A DNA stretch of 64,000 nt from contig JAHLEZ010000001.1 in assembly GCA_020726505.1 (NCBI GenBank), forward strand, positions 620,001 to 684,000. The letters run 5' to 3'. How positions within the stretch are numbered: position 1 is the first letter of the stretch; each line of letters begins with the position of its first letter. Source of the DNA: Leptodontidium sp. MPI-SDFR-AT-0119 (taxonomy: Eukaryota > Ascomycota > Leotiomycetes > Helotiales > Leptodontidiaceae). Shown in pieces: positions 23,650 through 34,819 of the stretch. The position numbers and the translations under genes were made by a program. The notes under the pieces were generated by a model. It made no database searches. It was not told where the DNA came from and saw nothing but the letters and a program-made list of their open reading frames with translations.

Positions 23650-26600
23650 AATGAAGGGAATGTCAACTTTAATGTCCCGTATCAGGTCGCTGGAATCAAG
23701 CCGACACTAGGCCACATCAACCATTTCACTGAATTTTTTGACTCTAACTTGGGCCCTGATCTAGATTCTAGCTTTCTTTGGGGGTCCATTGGGATTCTGC
23801 TAAGGGTACGTTCAAAGCCACCGCCCTCCTAAGATGCCTTTGACTTGAGCGATTTATAGCTCGTCTCCACCCCGGAAACGATAAAGTACTTTCAAATATC
23901 CCGAAGATGCTGAAGAACATTGGGTATCAAATCGAAGCGTTCAACGGATATCGCGATGCCACAGAGGAAGTTGGTGATCAGATGCGAGAAGTGTGCTTTG
24001 ACAAACAGAATTTGCTCATTGAGTTCTTCACAAATGCTGTGAGATGTGTTCGTAGAGAATATCAAGATGAGCAGCGTGGTTTGTGCCCCAGTATCTTTGC
24101 TGCTATCCTTACTGCGCCACTTGCTAAAGGTCCAAATTTCAGGGAAGAAGAAATATGATGACCCGTGGCAACTTCTCGACTACAAATACGCAACTTCACA
24201 GACGGAGCTTCGAGATATGCTCGCCCAGGTGGAAAAGCTGGACAAAATCAATGCTTCCGCAAAGCATCGGGAGCACAGAAACTCGACGGGCTCCAGTGGA
24301 AAACCGCAGATTCGATGTTGGATGCTATCGCCAACAAAGATATCAGGGTTCTTTGATCGGATCGATGTTTTCGACAAGATTGATCAAGTTTTGGAGCCGG
24401 GATCGAGTAATACATATTTCAGATCCATGGCACTATTCGGACTTCAGGGTATTGGCAAGAGCGCAATTGCTCCCAGATATGCTGAAGCTCGGGACGAAGA
24501 GCATGCATACAACGCTGTGTTTTGGGTATGCGCTGAGAAAATGGCCTCATTGAAACAGAGTTTCACGGATATTGCCTTGCGACTCAAGCTTCCTGGAGCT
24601 CAACAGCACAATCACGATGAAAATTTGATTGCTGTTCAAGATTGGTTTCAGTCAACAGGTAAGCGAACTCCAGTACATTCGTTAGCTATTCAAGCCCCGG
24701 TGATGCTAAGACTGAGTTCGAACAGATTGCAAGTGGCTGGTGATCTATGACAATGTCGAGTCGGCGAATTAACTAATGCCTTTCTGGCCTGGGGCGAGTC
24801 GTGGAAGGGCCATTATTACTATGCGTAATCACTCTTTGGCACTTCGGCCTACAGCTTCAGGGCTGGAGATATTTTCTTGGGACGCCCAAGGTGGTTCCGA
24901 CTTCCTCCTTTTCATACTGAAGCAAATATCGGCGCGGATATCGAGTCAGAAACCAATTTAGCATACGATTTATCGAAGAGACTGAGTGGGCATGCACTGG
25001 CCATCGAACATATGGCTGGTTTGATTCATGAACGATATTGGTCAATCTCAGAATTCATGAAATTATATCTGAACAATCCCAGAAGACTGCACGAGACAGA
25101 ACTTCAAGTTTTATGGAATATCTCATTCCAGCAGCTGACTGCTGATAGCCTTACCTTTTTGGGAATCATTTCGTTCTTGATGCCCGACGTTATACCGCAA
25201 TCATTATTTGAACTCGAGGCTCATGGGGACGATCTGCCGGAAGAACTTGCGTTTTGCTCTGACGATTTCGTGTAAGTTCGTTCCAAATCCATGAACATTG
25301 GCTAATTTGTATGGCAGATTCTCAGATGCGACAAAGCCTCTGCTCGCAACTTCCCTCATTAAGCGGAACAAGACACCCGTATTTCCACAGCCCATAGGAT
25401 GGTCCAAACCCAGTTCAAGTTCTTCTTGACTCCTACTGAACGCCAAACTGCATTTGACACCGCTGTGACCCTAATTTACCTTGCTTTCCCAAAGCAGGAT
25501 GATCAGCAGACCTAGCTGTACGGCCAGTGGACACAGTGCAACCGCTACCTACAGCATGTCCTCCGTTTGAAGGAGTGTTTCAGCGAAGAAATCAGGATAT
25601 CAAAACTTTCAAGGCATCCTGGAAGTTCTGTGAATTACTAAACGAGTGCCAGAGGTATGAGCCCATACAATGTGTGCAAGAGTGAAGGCATACATCTGAT
25701 AACTGATAATAGATACCTCTATAGATCGAATTCATTAGAAGAGCTAGAGGATGTCTGTGAGGTTAATTTGATTGCGGTGAAAACCTTAGAGGACAAGTCA
25801 GACAATATCAATTTATCCGCATCGATCCTTTTCCACCAAGCGAATTTGTACGAGAGCATTAGCAAAGTTCACAGAGCGATCGAGCTGAATAAACAGGCGT
25901 ACGAGATGCGCCTTCACGAAGAGCCTCTGAGGCAGGGACTTCTTGCTGGGTTTGAGAGCAATTTTGGTTACAACTACAACACGGCAAACGATCACGAATC
26001 ATTTCTAATGTAGTTCGAAAAAGCACGTGAACGATGGCTAGTATGGAGTAAGGCCCAAGGAAAGAAATCAGATTGGCCTTCGCACATGAAGAAGAACATG
26101 GCACGATGCCTGGTATACCTCAATGATCTCGTCAGAGCCCGGGAGTTGCTTAACACTTCCATCGCGGAATTCAAGAGTGCGAAACCCCTTAACTGGGCAA
26201 TGATTGCGTAGGAAGTACAAAAATCCCAACGTCTATGTCGGGACCAGGCCCACACATCTAGTGCGTACCAGGTTCTCGGTACCATAGAGAGAAGAGAAGG
26301 AAATTCAGAGCTTGCCGAGGCCAGCTTTATCGAAGCCCATAACCTCTGGTTGAAAAGCGATCAAACTCGTCTGCACCCCTTCAACGCCAGCTGCATTTAC
26401 AAGACAGGTGTTGCATGTCTTGACCAGGGTAAAGTGGAAGCCGCTGTGTAAGTACCACGACCCTATTTGTTTTTGTTGATTTTGGCTATATTAATGATAT
26501 CTTGTTTATGCAGTAAACATCTCCGCGACTCGATTGAAGTTACCAACGTTCACAAGAAGTCGATGCCTATCGAGCATGCTAGAGCTCTTTTCAAGCTCTC

Positions 26601-26757
26601 CGAAGCTTTGATTCAAGAAAATTACAATGGTAGTGAGGAAGAAGCCAGACGCTTAAGAGAAGAGGCCGAAAGCTACCTGAGAGAAAGAGAACCCAATGCG
26701 TCAGATTCTGGAACGGAAGACGCGTATGCTCGTTTTGTACCTATTTTCTGGAGGTAG
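23650..26757 (+). pseudogene. NB-ARC/TPR STAND (NLR-like) pseudogene
   Basis: Fragments in order: an N-terminal fungal STAND domain (FFDSNLGPDLDSSFLWGSIG; LKNIGYQIEAFNGY), an NB-ARC P-loop FGLQGIGKSAIA (about 24437-24472), Walker B KWLVIYDNVES, the sensor-like GRAIITMRN, KRLSGHALAIEHMAG, HRMVQTQFKFFLTP, and tetratricopeptide-like helices (SILFHQANLYESISKVHRA; EHARALFKLSEALIQEN). It is broken by nonsense codons at 24770 (TAA), 25513, 26011 and 26209 (TAG), and by frame changes near 23890, 24920 and 25380. Plausible introns remain (for example after 24658 and near 25267-25318). All four nonsense codons fit CAA/CAG to TAA/TAG, or TGG to TAG, as expected of RIP. Such proteins are NLR-like sensors in fungal non-self recognition. 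Confidence 0.78.
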
Positions 26758-27653
26758 TCATTTTGATATCGTGGTGGCCAAGTATAACTTTTTAGCTTTG
26801 TAGCGTAATAACACCATGAAGATAAATACAATGTCTTTACTGATGCTCTTGTATATTCCTACAGTTTCCTACTATAAATGAACGTTTAGATACATCACGA
26901 CATCGGTCGCATTAACTAATGACAAATATATGAACATAATATAATAATTATAAAGAAAATTTTATCAGAAAAGGTAAGTATATCCTTATATTATAGTACC
27001 TAGTGGTACAAATATAGTACCTAGCATGAAATACTAAAAACGAAATAGTGCTAGTATTCTTAATGTACCTACCTATTGACGTAAGTTGATGCGAAAACCC
27101 CTTTGACATTTGGAAGCCTTTTACATTAAACAAAACCTTCTACATTGGCAGAATAGCGTAAGGCAAAAATCCAAGGGGTTCTCCCTCCACCCTCCCAAAA
27201 GACCTCCTCTCCAATTCTCTCGTGCTCCCGATCGACGTCCGTCCAAGCAGATGCTGAGAGACAAGTAGGCACACAAAGCTGGAGCGACCGCCTGCACCTA
27301 CTGTCAGCGGAACCGGTACAATGTCTCACGGTGATTCAGTAGATTGGCTTATCTTGGTCTCTGATTATCCAAATATATAAGACAGGGACTTCTCATTCAA
27401 TGATTTCTGTGCTCTAACGCTGAAAATACTTCATAACTTAGTGTTCGAAACCCTCGTACTATGGGGCTCTGGTTGTCATTTTCAACGATCTCAGCGCTAG
27501 AAATTCGTTGCTCATAAATGGCGGAAAAGCCAGGTTACGATTCACAAGGCTTCCCCTTAGGAACCAAGTCAAAATCCAATACGATTGGATTTGGCCGGCA
27601 TAGCTTCTTTCCTATGCCCTGAAGAGACTATTGCTGACGATTGTTAGGCCAAC
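26758..27653. other. AT-rich non-coding stretch
   Basis: No gene. About 26860-27070 is strongly A/T-rich, with a 12-nt direct repeat (TATAGTACCTAG) at 26992-27003 and 27013-27024. This fits RIP-degraded or non-coding accessory DNA. The short ORFs on either strand show no motif. Confidence 0.5.
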
Positions 27654-28118
27654 ATGGTAAACACTCGTTCTTCTCTCCAAACAGCAACATCTGCATCAAA
27701 CCTCAAGCTAACCCAAGTGCGGAAGCGTCGGTCTACAATTGAACGATAGGAAGAGTCGGAGCCTCGCAAGAATCTCAAAATGAGTAATGATAGGCAGAGA
27801 TCAATTGTAGGAAAGGACGTAAAGCTTAAAGATGGTTCGATGGTGCAAGATGTCCCCACGTCTGCACGGTCTCGGCTTTCGGTCGGTTCGAATTTAGATG
27901 ATTAGAGAGTAAAACAAGAGCTTGGCGATTTATGCTTGGCTTGGATTTTGAAGGAAAGTAAGAATGAGTGTAAGACATGTGGAAGAGATCCACGGCCATT
28001 TTGCAGTTGTGGCGCCACTGTAGTGTATGGGGCCAAGTGTGAGGACTGCCGGAAGACTAGCTGTCAAGATTGGCTTCAAGGAAACGTAGAGGACAATGCA
28101 ATTAGAGGAGAGGTGTAG
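27654..28118 (+). pseudogene. Small cysteine-rich (zinc-ribbon-like) gene relic with two in-frame TAGs
   Basis: A single reading frame of 154 codons runs from ATG 27654 (MVNTRSSLQTATSAS) to TAG 28116, broken only by TAG at 27747 and TAG at 27903. The last segment has eight closely spaced cysteines in the pattern C-x2-C...C-x-C...C-x2-C...C (CKTCGRD, PFCSCGA, CEDCRK, SCQDW), like a treble-clef or zinc-ribbon module. The N-terminal part is basic and Ser/Thr-rich. I do not recognise the family. Reading both TAGs as former CAG or TGG codons is inference from the RIP-like state of the neighbours. Chance openness of this frame is possible but unlikely given its compositional coherence. Confidence 0.45.
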
Positions 28119-28515
28119 AGGTTCTAGATCGTACATATGTGGTCCTCAGTCTTCAAATCATACTTAGTGTTCTTCGCTTAATATAGGGTCTGGCGGGGTC
28201 TCGTTATAGGGGTCTTTAGGGGCATAGATTTCTGGTAGTCAAGGGGATAGCGAGACATTTTACCGGAATTATTGAGGAAGGGATACCTAACCGACAAGAA
28301 CGATAACCGCTGTTTGCCAAAAAGCAGATCTGTGGCAAAGGGTGAAATGGAGAAATTCAGTAAGTCTAAGCTCGCTCTCAAGAATTGCTTCCTTCACCTC
28401 TCCATCAAAAGCAATTCATAACCACAGAGTTCAACGAAAAGCCACATCAACTCTCCACACAACTTCAAGGACCAAGGAACTTTTCGTTCTCCAAACCTTC
28501 AATTCCAACAAAATC

Positions 28516-30848
28516 ATGGAGGACTCGCATTTCCCAGGGGATGATGCTGCAACACACAAGCTTGCGATTAAACACATCTTCGATCGCCTTTCACAGAAAG
28601 AAAAGCTTTACGCTCATCACCTTTCCCGAGCCGCGTGGCATGGAAGCAGGACCATCCTTCGACAGACCTCCCCCGAAGCAATTGACATATTCGACTTCAT
28701 TCTTAACATTCATCAAGCCTGTGGAGGCGACTGGAACAAGCTTATCGAGCAAGGCTCCATGACAAGCAATGATCTCAAAGCATTCCTCGAGTACTCAGCT
28801 TTGTTTCTCTGCAACTTGGGAAACTTCTACATAATTCTCCTATTCTATAGCCTCTATATAACTACTAATTAAAAGCAGGGAGAAGGAGGACAGAAGTTTG
28901 TTCCAAATCTGTCGGTCGAGGTTCTACAAAAGATCGCCAGCGTGGTTCCTGATGTCAATACTACTCTTGAACGAATTATTGGACAAATGTTAGCAGTTCC
29001 TCCATTCACCCTTGGATACCCAGGTGAGAACACCATGTCAAACTACCACCCAGGAGACGAACGCATCACCCGAGAAGAAATAACCACCGTGTCAAAGGTC
29101 ATGGACAAACTCTCTGTTAAACCAGAAAATACCCGGGTCCGAAAGTGTGCAGAGCAAGGCAAAATATCATTCAAAGTTCTACAAGCTTCAGTTGAGACTA
29201 CGCCTGTCGCAAACATGAAGGATAGCGACGAGATTAGCCCTGAGATCCTCCTTGTTCGGGGTGATCATGCTGAAGAACTGTCGAAGATCTGCTCGGAGCT
29301 TGAACAGGCCAAGAAATACGCTGCCAATGACAAACAGTCCAAGTTCCTCTCGGATTACATCAAGAGCTTCCGCACCGGCAGCTTGGATGCGTTCCGCGAG
29401 TCTCAGAAGTCGTGGGTGACCGATATCTCTCCGGCTGTTGAGAACTTGATGGGTTTCGTAGAGCCATATCGTGATCCGCAAGGTATTAGGGCTAAGTGGG
29501 AGGGAGTCATTTGCGTTTCGGATCCAGATGAAACCATGAAGTTGAAGCAGTTCGTGGAGCGGTCTTCGGATTTCATTCGAGCACTTCCATGGGCGGTACC
29601 TGGCATCAACGAAGGCAAATGCCCTTTCGGAAAGACTCTCTTTGAGGCACCTGATTTCACTAGTGTGCATGGTTTGTTATTTTTCCAAGATCTATGGGGT
29701 TGTTACTAAGAAATGCAGCACTCGCATTCTGCGCTAGTATGGTCTTTGAAGCAGCCAACTTGCCAAATGCAAGTAAATTCCCAGTCTCCTAAGCAAGTGA
29801 TAGCAACTAACAATACGGTAGTACAACGATATCAGAGAGACCTGTGGCTTCAAGAACGTCGTCATAGCAAATCGGATGGACGCAAATCACAATCCAGCAA
29901 GTCCTTGTCACTCCATCCACGAGACGGAGAAGAAGCAATTCAAGGAATGTACACATCTTGTCAGGTTTGTCACAACCGCAGTCCATGAGCTGATCGGACA
30001 CGGTACTGGTAAGCTACTGAGCGAAACTACCTCTGGCCATTTCAACTTCGATAAGGAAAAATCCTCCTATCAGCCCTTTGACCAATAGTCCCATTGAAAC
30101 ATGGTACAAAAAAGGACATACCTGGACTGGTGTATTCAAAGATATTGCAACAACTGTCGGGGAATGTCGAGCCACATTGGTTTCGAATTATCTCATCGAC
30201 AATAAAGATCTGCTGGCTATTTTCGGATTCACTGACACGAGCCCTATAATAGTGGATGAGTGTTAGTTCTCGCCCTGTGACCATTGTGCAAAGAAGACTA
30301 ACTTTCAAACAGTCATCTACAATACGTATTTGCAGATCGGTGTCGAGGGCCTGCACGCACTGGAGCACTACAATGTTAAGGATCATGCTTGTGGCGAGGC
30401 TCACAAACGGGTAGGCACTTCTCAAAGCTCGTCATCGCAAGCTTCTCACTCACAATACGCAGAGTCACTTCGCCATCCTCAAACACCTCGTCCTCAGCGG
30501 TGGTGGGGTCATGCGAGTCGAACGCGATGCAGCGAATTCGAACTTGACCGTTCCTGTCGATCGCTCCAGAATCCTTTCCCATGGCAAGCCGGCACTTGGC
30601 GACTTCCTTTGCCGTATTCATATCTGGCGTTGTACGGCAGATGTCGAGCCTTGCAGAGATTCTATGAAGCAATGAGTGCCGTCAACGGTGAATACGAGAA
30701 ATGGAGAAAGATTGTGTGCTCGAAGCCGGAGCCTAGATGGAAGTTCGTACAAGCAAATACTTTCTTGAAGGATGGAACTGTCGAGGTGAAGGACTATGCA
30801 GAGAGCAACGAGGGAATCATACAATCATGGGCTGAGAGGAAGGTTTGA
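28516..30848 (+). pseudogene. Dipeptidyl-peptidase III (M49) decaying gene
   Basis: Homologous throughout to DPP III, a zinc dipeptidyl aminopeptidase: FDRLSQKEKLYAHHLSRAAWHG, YHPGDERITREE, GFVEPYRDPQGIRAKWEGV, FEAPDFTSVH, the zinc motif HELIGH (29984-30001), and a second motif reading GECRA instead of EECRA, with the zinc-ligand Glu kept. Exons by homology: 28516-28830, 28879-29671, 29719-29768, 29822-30261, 30313-30410, 30473-30848. Lesions: the first intron's donor is AT instead of GT (28831-28832); one extra A in the A5 run at 30057-30061; one missing T near 30660. The intron at 29769 uses a GC-AG donor (GCAAGT). An upstream in-frame ATG (28342) would add a basic, mitochondrial-like leader. 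Loss of function is inferred. Confidence 0.8.
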
Positions 30849-30954
30849 GATTTCGAATTAGGCTCGTACAAAAGTCGGAGATGAAATGATGGTCACAGAT
30901 ATTCAATTGACAATTTTCTTCTTAAGGACTGACAAGTCAAACATCTTTAGCCGC

Positions 30955-32009
30955 CTAAGTTGGGGCTGGGGATGGATGGGCTGAGAAATAGAGCTGTGCA
31001 GCGGATTTAAATATCTGGAGTAGCCCTAAGATGATCGTAATCCCACCAACCCACAACACTGCCCAAAAGGTATACCACTGTAAGGGATTCCTCCTATCAC
31101 GCCATAAATATCGTACTCTACTCGGCTGCTGTCGCAAATTATATCGCTGCAGCGCGAGCAGATGTGGCCCAAATGTGGGGAAGTCGTCACGAGCTGAATG
31201 CGTCTCCGATTCCATAAAGTCGTTATTGACGTCGAGATTCGAGACCGGGAAAATATTCGATGGCAGGTCAACATTACGACGTTGAATGAAGAAATTACTC
31301 TTGAAGAGCGGGGCACATAAGGTAATCAGAAAAGGATCAACCCGCTGGTAGGACCTTTTGTGCTGGATCAGAATTTTCGAGAGTAAGACGCGAGACTTTG
31401 AAGATTGACCGAACAGCAAGCGATACGAGAGCAGTATTTCGCGATGAATCGAGCCTGTAATTTGAGCTGCATCTGGGTCACTTTGCTGCGGAGAAAGCAC
31501 CCCGGATTCCATTCTAAAGACATCAGCGTGTGGTTAATTTGAAGCAGATAACGTGTTCGCACATACCGTTGGAAATTGCAACATCTTGGGTGCGAAGGAT
31601 GCTACTGACGCAAAAGCTTGGGAGTCGAAATACTGACAAGGTGCGAATTTGCAGATCAAAAAGAAGATGAGCAGGCAGCGTATCAACCCATTTGATGTGT
31701 ACTCGACGAAAGGCACAAGACCTTACAATGAATAGAAGTTGACACTCGACATGTTAAAGACATCGGTATCCAGGGTGCCCAACTCCGCTACTGGCTTGCG
31801 GGCTCCACACTGCTCTCGAATGTCACGATACATCTTGGTTATAGGTCGTTTGGCGGCGTGGATCGAAGTTCCATTACAGTAGCACTATATCCTTCGAGGG
31901 CTGGGGATAGGGTCAAAGTCACCCAGCAGAGAACTGCGAAGGTAGCGACGAGGGCGTGACCCTTGTCCCAATTGTTGTAGTGTTTGCTCGTCGATGTTTT
32001 TCGCCCCAT
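30955..32009 (-). pseudogene. Fungal multi-pass membrane protein of unknown function, disrupted
   Basis: Read from ATG 32009 (MGRKTSTSKHYNNWDKGHAL), with a first membrane segment (ALVATFAVLCWVTLTL) and then MYRDIREQCGARKP, LGTLDTDVFNMSSVNF and CKFAPCQYFDSQAFASVASF. An intron (donor at PT|GTATGT near 31566, acceptor before 31485) leads to ITGSIHREILLSYRLLFGQ and the C-terminal block LWRDRRNPLQWYTFWAV plus a final membrane helix. This arrangement resembles a widespread Pezizomycotina family of uncharacterised membrane proteins. It is interrupted by an in-frame TAA at 31723-31725 and a frame change near 31835-31845. Function is unknown. An undetected extra intron could explain one lesion but not both. 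Confidence 0.55.
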
Positions 32010-32408
32010 TCGTGGTAGTTGGTTTGAGCAGGCGCTGACATAAATTCTCGATGCTTATGTCGCTATCGTCTCTAGGATTTTTGCAGGCTTTGATGACTGC
32101 GAAGCACTATCTCCAGCACTCCACGGGAAGTGTTGGTTTGTCCTGACCTAGGATATCCCAAATCACATCAAATGCATCCCCCAAGAGGAGTGAAAAATGT
32201 GACTCTAGTTGAGTTCAAAATTCCACTATTCCAGGCCAACACTTCATCTGATTTTCGGTCAGCCCAAAAATCATGCCCAAGCCTTGTTGACGAAGTTCCA
32301 TGGTCCGTTTATCTGGCACAATCTTTCGTCCGTCTGAAGCAGATCCTGAAAACCTTCCAAAAACCTGGGTATTCGGCGGCTAACAACTTGATTAGTTTAG
32401 ATATCATA

Positions 32409-32949
32409 TTAGAGATCGAAATAAAAAGAGCTGACTTGAATAGTGATACGGCCAGAAACCCATCGCAACCATCTCTGTTTGTGCAAGTTTATCGCCAACC
32501 CGTTAGAATTCATTTCGCGATCAGCTTGCATTTCAAGGTCTTCTTCGGGTTTCTCCGCCATGGTGGGCGAGATGGTGGGATATGTCTCGAAGTCTGTCGA
32601 TTGATGCAGACAAATCAGAACTTTGGACTGGCGGCACAAATGCTCTCTCGAGAACTGCGTCGAAAAGTAGAAGCTTAAAATATTAATACGCTTCTGGCAA
32701 GGCATCGTTTTGCAAATGCACAGCCTCCAAGCGTGCTATCATGCGCCGACGGGCGATGAGCTGAGAATGTGGCAAATTTATCCACAGCAGTACGTTTGCT
32801 GTGAGGAGCGTTAACTCAATCGATGCCGCTCGCCGCCGACGACGTACGACCGGGAATATGAGAAGCTTCAAAAATTGCGTCGGAGCGCTAAAAACATGGC
32901 TTAGGTGATTAAATGTATCCTTGAGTAGCATACCATAAAGACATAGCAC
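32409..32949 (-). other. Two adjacent unassigned reading frames, possibly one broken gene
   Basis: Minus-strand frames 32949-32683 (basic, one hydrophobic segment ELTLLTANVLLWINL) and 32705-32409 (MAEKPEEDLEMQADREMNS..., NLHKQRWLRWVSG) follow each other with a 23-nt overlap in different frames. The segment near 32695-32660 ends in a good acceptor-like CGACGCAG, but no standard donor pairs with it. The look is of a degraded protein gene continuing the run of pseudogenes to its left. No family is recognised. Confidence 0.3.
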
Positions 32950-32996
32950 CTAGCTAGGGAGACTTCCTCCCTCCACGTTTCTTCCCATCTCAACCC

Positions 32997-33570
32997 TCAC
33001 AACTTCCCCTCCGCCCTCCTTTTCACCCCATCATTAAAAACATACCCCGTCGCAACCGGGTTACTCCAACTCCCACTCCCTGTCTGCACACCTACCGGCG
33101 CCTTCTTCAGTCTCTCTGTAAAGAACACCGGATGTCTCTTTGACACATCGAGGACCATTTGCTGGGGCGCTAACATGGGATTCCGCGATACGGGGAAAGG
33201 CGTTGGAGGCATAGCTTCGATTTGGGATCGTGGAAATGGCGGAGGAGGTGGTGGGATGGGTGTGTATTTAGTATTTGGGCGCGGTGAGGAGAGACTTGAG
33301 GATGTGCGGGTTTGTTGTTGGTTTGTTGGTGGGGGTGGTTGGTGATGAGGGAGCTGAGGAATTGTTAGCCAAACACCTAGCTGTTTACTTGAATATTTAC
33401 TTGGTCGTATGAGCTGTTGATAGGATTCGCTAGAACAGAGAGAGGGATGAGATATATACCTTCGGTCTCGACGGTTTCATAGAAGTCAACATCCCTGTAT
33501 CCTCTTCACTCTTCTGCTCTTCTGGTGTATTACTCTGAAAGATTTGTGATACTGAGCGACGAGGAAACAT
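32997..33570 (-). CDS. Small proline-rich hypothetical protein, two exons
   Basis: Exons complement(32997-33353, 33460-33570) give 155 residues, with a 106-nt intron (GTATAT...CCTCAG). Exon 1 (MFPRRSVSQIFQSN, ending SMKPSRPK) joins in phase to a Pro/Gln-rich stretch (HHQPPPPTNQQQ, TPIPPPPPPF). It then reaches a more ordered C-terminus: SRNPMLAPQQMVLDVSKRHPV, FFTERLKKAPVGV and GYVFNDGVKRR. No signal peptide or membrane segment. The C-terminal 60 residues look conserved in style, but I cannot name the family. The frame is uninterrupted and both splice sites are good, so it is probably a real gene at the right edge of the decayed region. Confidence 0.6.
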
Positions 33571-34018
33571 CATAGAGCTAGCTAACCTCCTCTAAACTTC
33601 CTCAAACAACCTAGGTCGTTGCCGTGATGGACTAACAGCAAGTTTGGATTGATGGCGTCAGGCTAAGCATAAGCATGTGGAAGAGGCATGCAACGGGGGA
33701 TTTTGAAGTGTGGGGTAGCTTGGCTTACGATCCACCTCGGCATGACGTCTAACCGACGACCGGGATTCCCCCTGAATTAGACGAGGGATCAAAATGTCAG
33801 CAAGGGAGATGAAGAATGCATGTTTGGTATTTAAAATGGTGATGGTATACTTCTTCATGTTATCTCATTCCGACACTGTCATATTTGCTACATTTAGTCA
33901 AGAATTACAGCCTTCGTTATTTCATCCTTCGCTCCTCCCAAGCAGATCGCTTTGAGTTTACTCGTACTACTCGTAGATGAATAAACATTCTAAAAACCTA
34001 TATGTTTACAGCAGATGA
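33571..34018. other. Intergenic, no gene recognised
   Basis: 448 bp between two minus-strand genes. It should contain the promoter of the small proline-rich gene and the 3' flank of the gene ending at 34019. No motif is claimed. Confidence 0.4.
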
Positions 34019-34819
34019 CTATCCCTCATGATCAGGCACACAAAGGTCCAACACCTTCATCAAGACCAGAACGGCTCCAACCGCCCCAAAAGCCCTAACC
34101 CATGTCAAATCATACCACGGGCCAAATACCTGTGGGCAATCAATCACACTTCCCAACACCATTGGATCATCGCCATCCATACCCATCACCACCAAACTCA
34201 AATCCTCGACCTCCTGCTGGCGTCGAAACTTAATCTTTCTACTCCCCCTAAACCCCAACACATCCACCAGTGTCTTGATATCAATCTCGTCAGTCCTCTT
34301 CTCTTTATCCAGCGCCCGCTCGTTCCATATCTGTATTTTCTGGCGTAGTAGCCATTCGGGATTCATGACATGGACTCGATCTCCCCAAACCATGAGCGAC
34401 ACAGTGTCATTTCCTGGTATTCGGAAATCATACGCCTCGCGCCTCTCATGACACAACCAATGATCCACAATGCGAAACTCGACCAGCAAATTTCCTCGCA
34501 TGTCGTCCTTCGGCAGCTTGATGATCACTTTGGGGCAATCGACGCCATTCTTGCGGGTGACGACGAAATCGGAGGCGTATCTTTGTTCACTGAGCGCTCG
34601 AGTGAGTTCCAGTGCGGAGATGTCCGGGGAGGGTTGGATGAGGATTGTTATGTTGGAGGGGAGGAGGCATGGGAGCGAGAAGGCCGATGCATGGACGAAG
34701 GTGGCTGAGGAGTCTATGAGGCCGTGTTTGAGGTGGAGAGATTGGAGAGTGCGAGATAGGATGAGGATTGCGGATGTGAGTTCGGATGCGGTGGGGAGCG
34801 GATGGGCAATTCTATCCAT
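34019..34819 (-). CDS. Hypothetical protein, possible nucleotidyltransferase-like fold
   Basis: A single-exon ORF of 266 residues. The N-terminal half has alternating hydrophobic strands (VHASAFSLPCLLPSNITILIQP; VDCPKVIIKLP). This is followed by WLLRQKIQIWNERALDKEKR and TDEIDIKTLVDVLGF, a pattern seen in AbiEii/NTase-like folds (a Lys/Arg helix then a D..DI..LL segment). A hydrophobic helix lies near the C-terminus (about 240-259). No signal peptide. The Asp residues expected for NTase catalysis are not clearly recognisable, so the fold call is a weak inference and catalytic activity should not be assumed. Fungal proteins of this general kind are common and uncharacterised. Confidence 0.55.
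   Translation of the reverse strand: MDRIAHPLPTASELTSAILILSRTLQSLHLKHGLIDSSATFVHASAFSLPCLLPSNITILIQPSPDISALELTRALSEQRYASDFVVTRKNGVDCPKVIIKLPKDDMRGNLLVEFRIVDHWLCHERREAYDFRIPGNDTVSLMVWGDRVHVMNPEWLLRQKIQIWNERALDKEKRTDEIDIKTLVDVLGFRGSRKIKFRRQQEVEDLSLVVMGMDGDDPMVLGSVIDCPQVFGPWYDLTWVRAFGAVGAVLVLMKVLDLCVPDHEG

Noticed and set aside
27885..27900. GGTTCGAAT resembling a tRNA B box
   Set aside because: No matching T-stem, A box or acceptor stem can be folded around it, and it falls in the cysteine-rich reading frame.
28831..28878. Possible U12-type AT-AC intron in the DPP III gene
   Set aside because: It starts ATAATT, not ATATCC, and ends AG; a single G-to-A change in an ordinary GT-AG donor explains it better.
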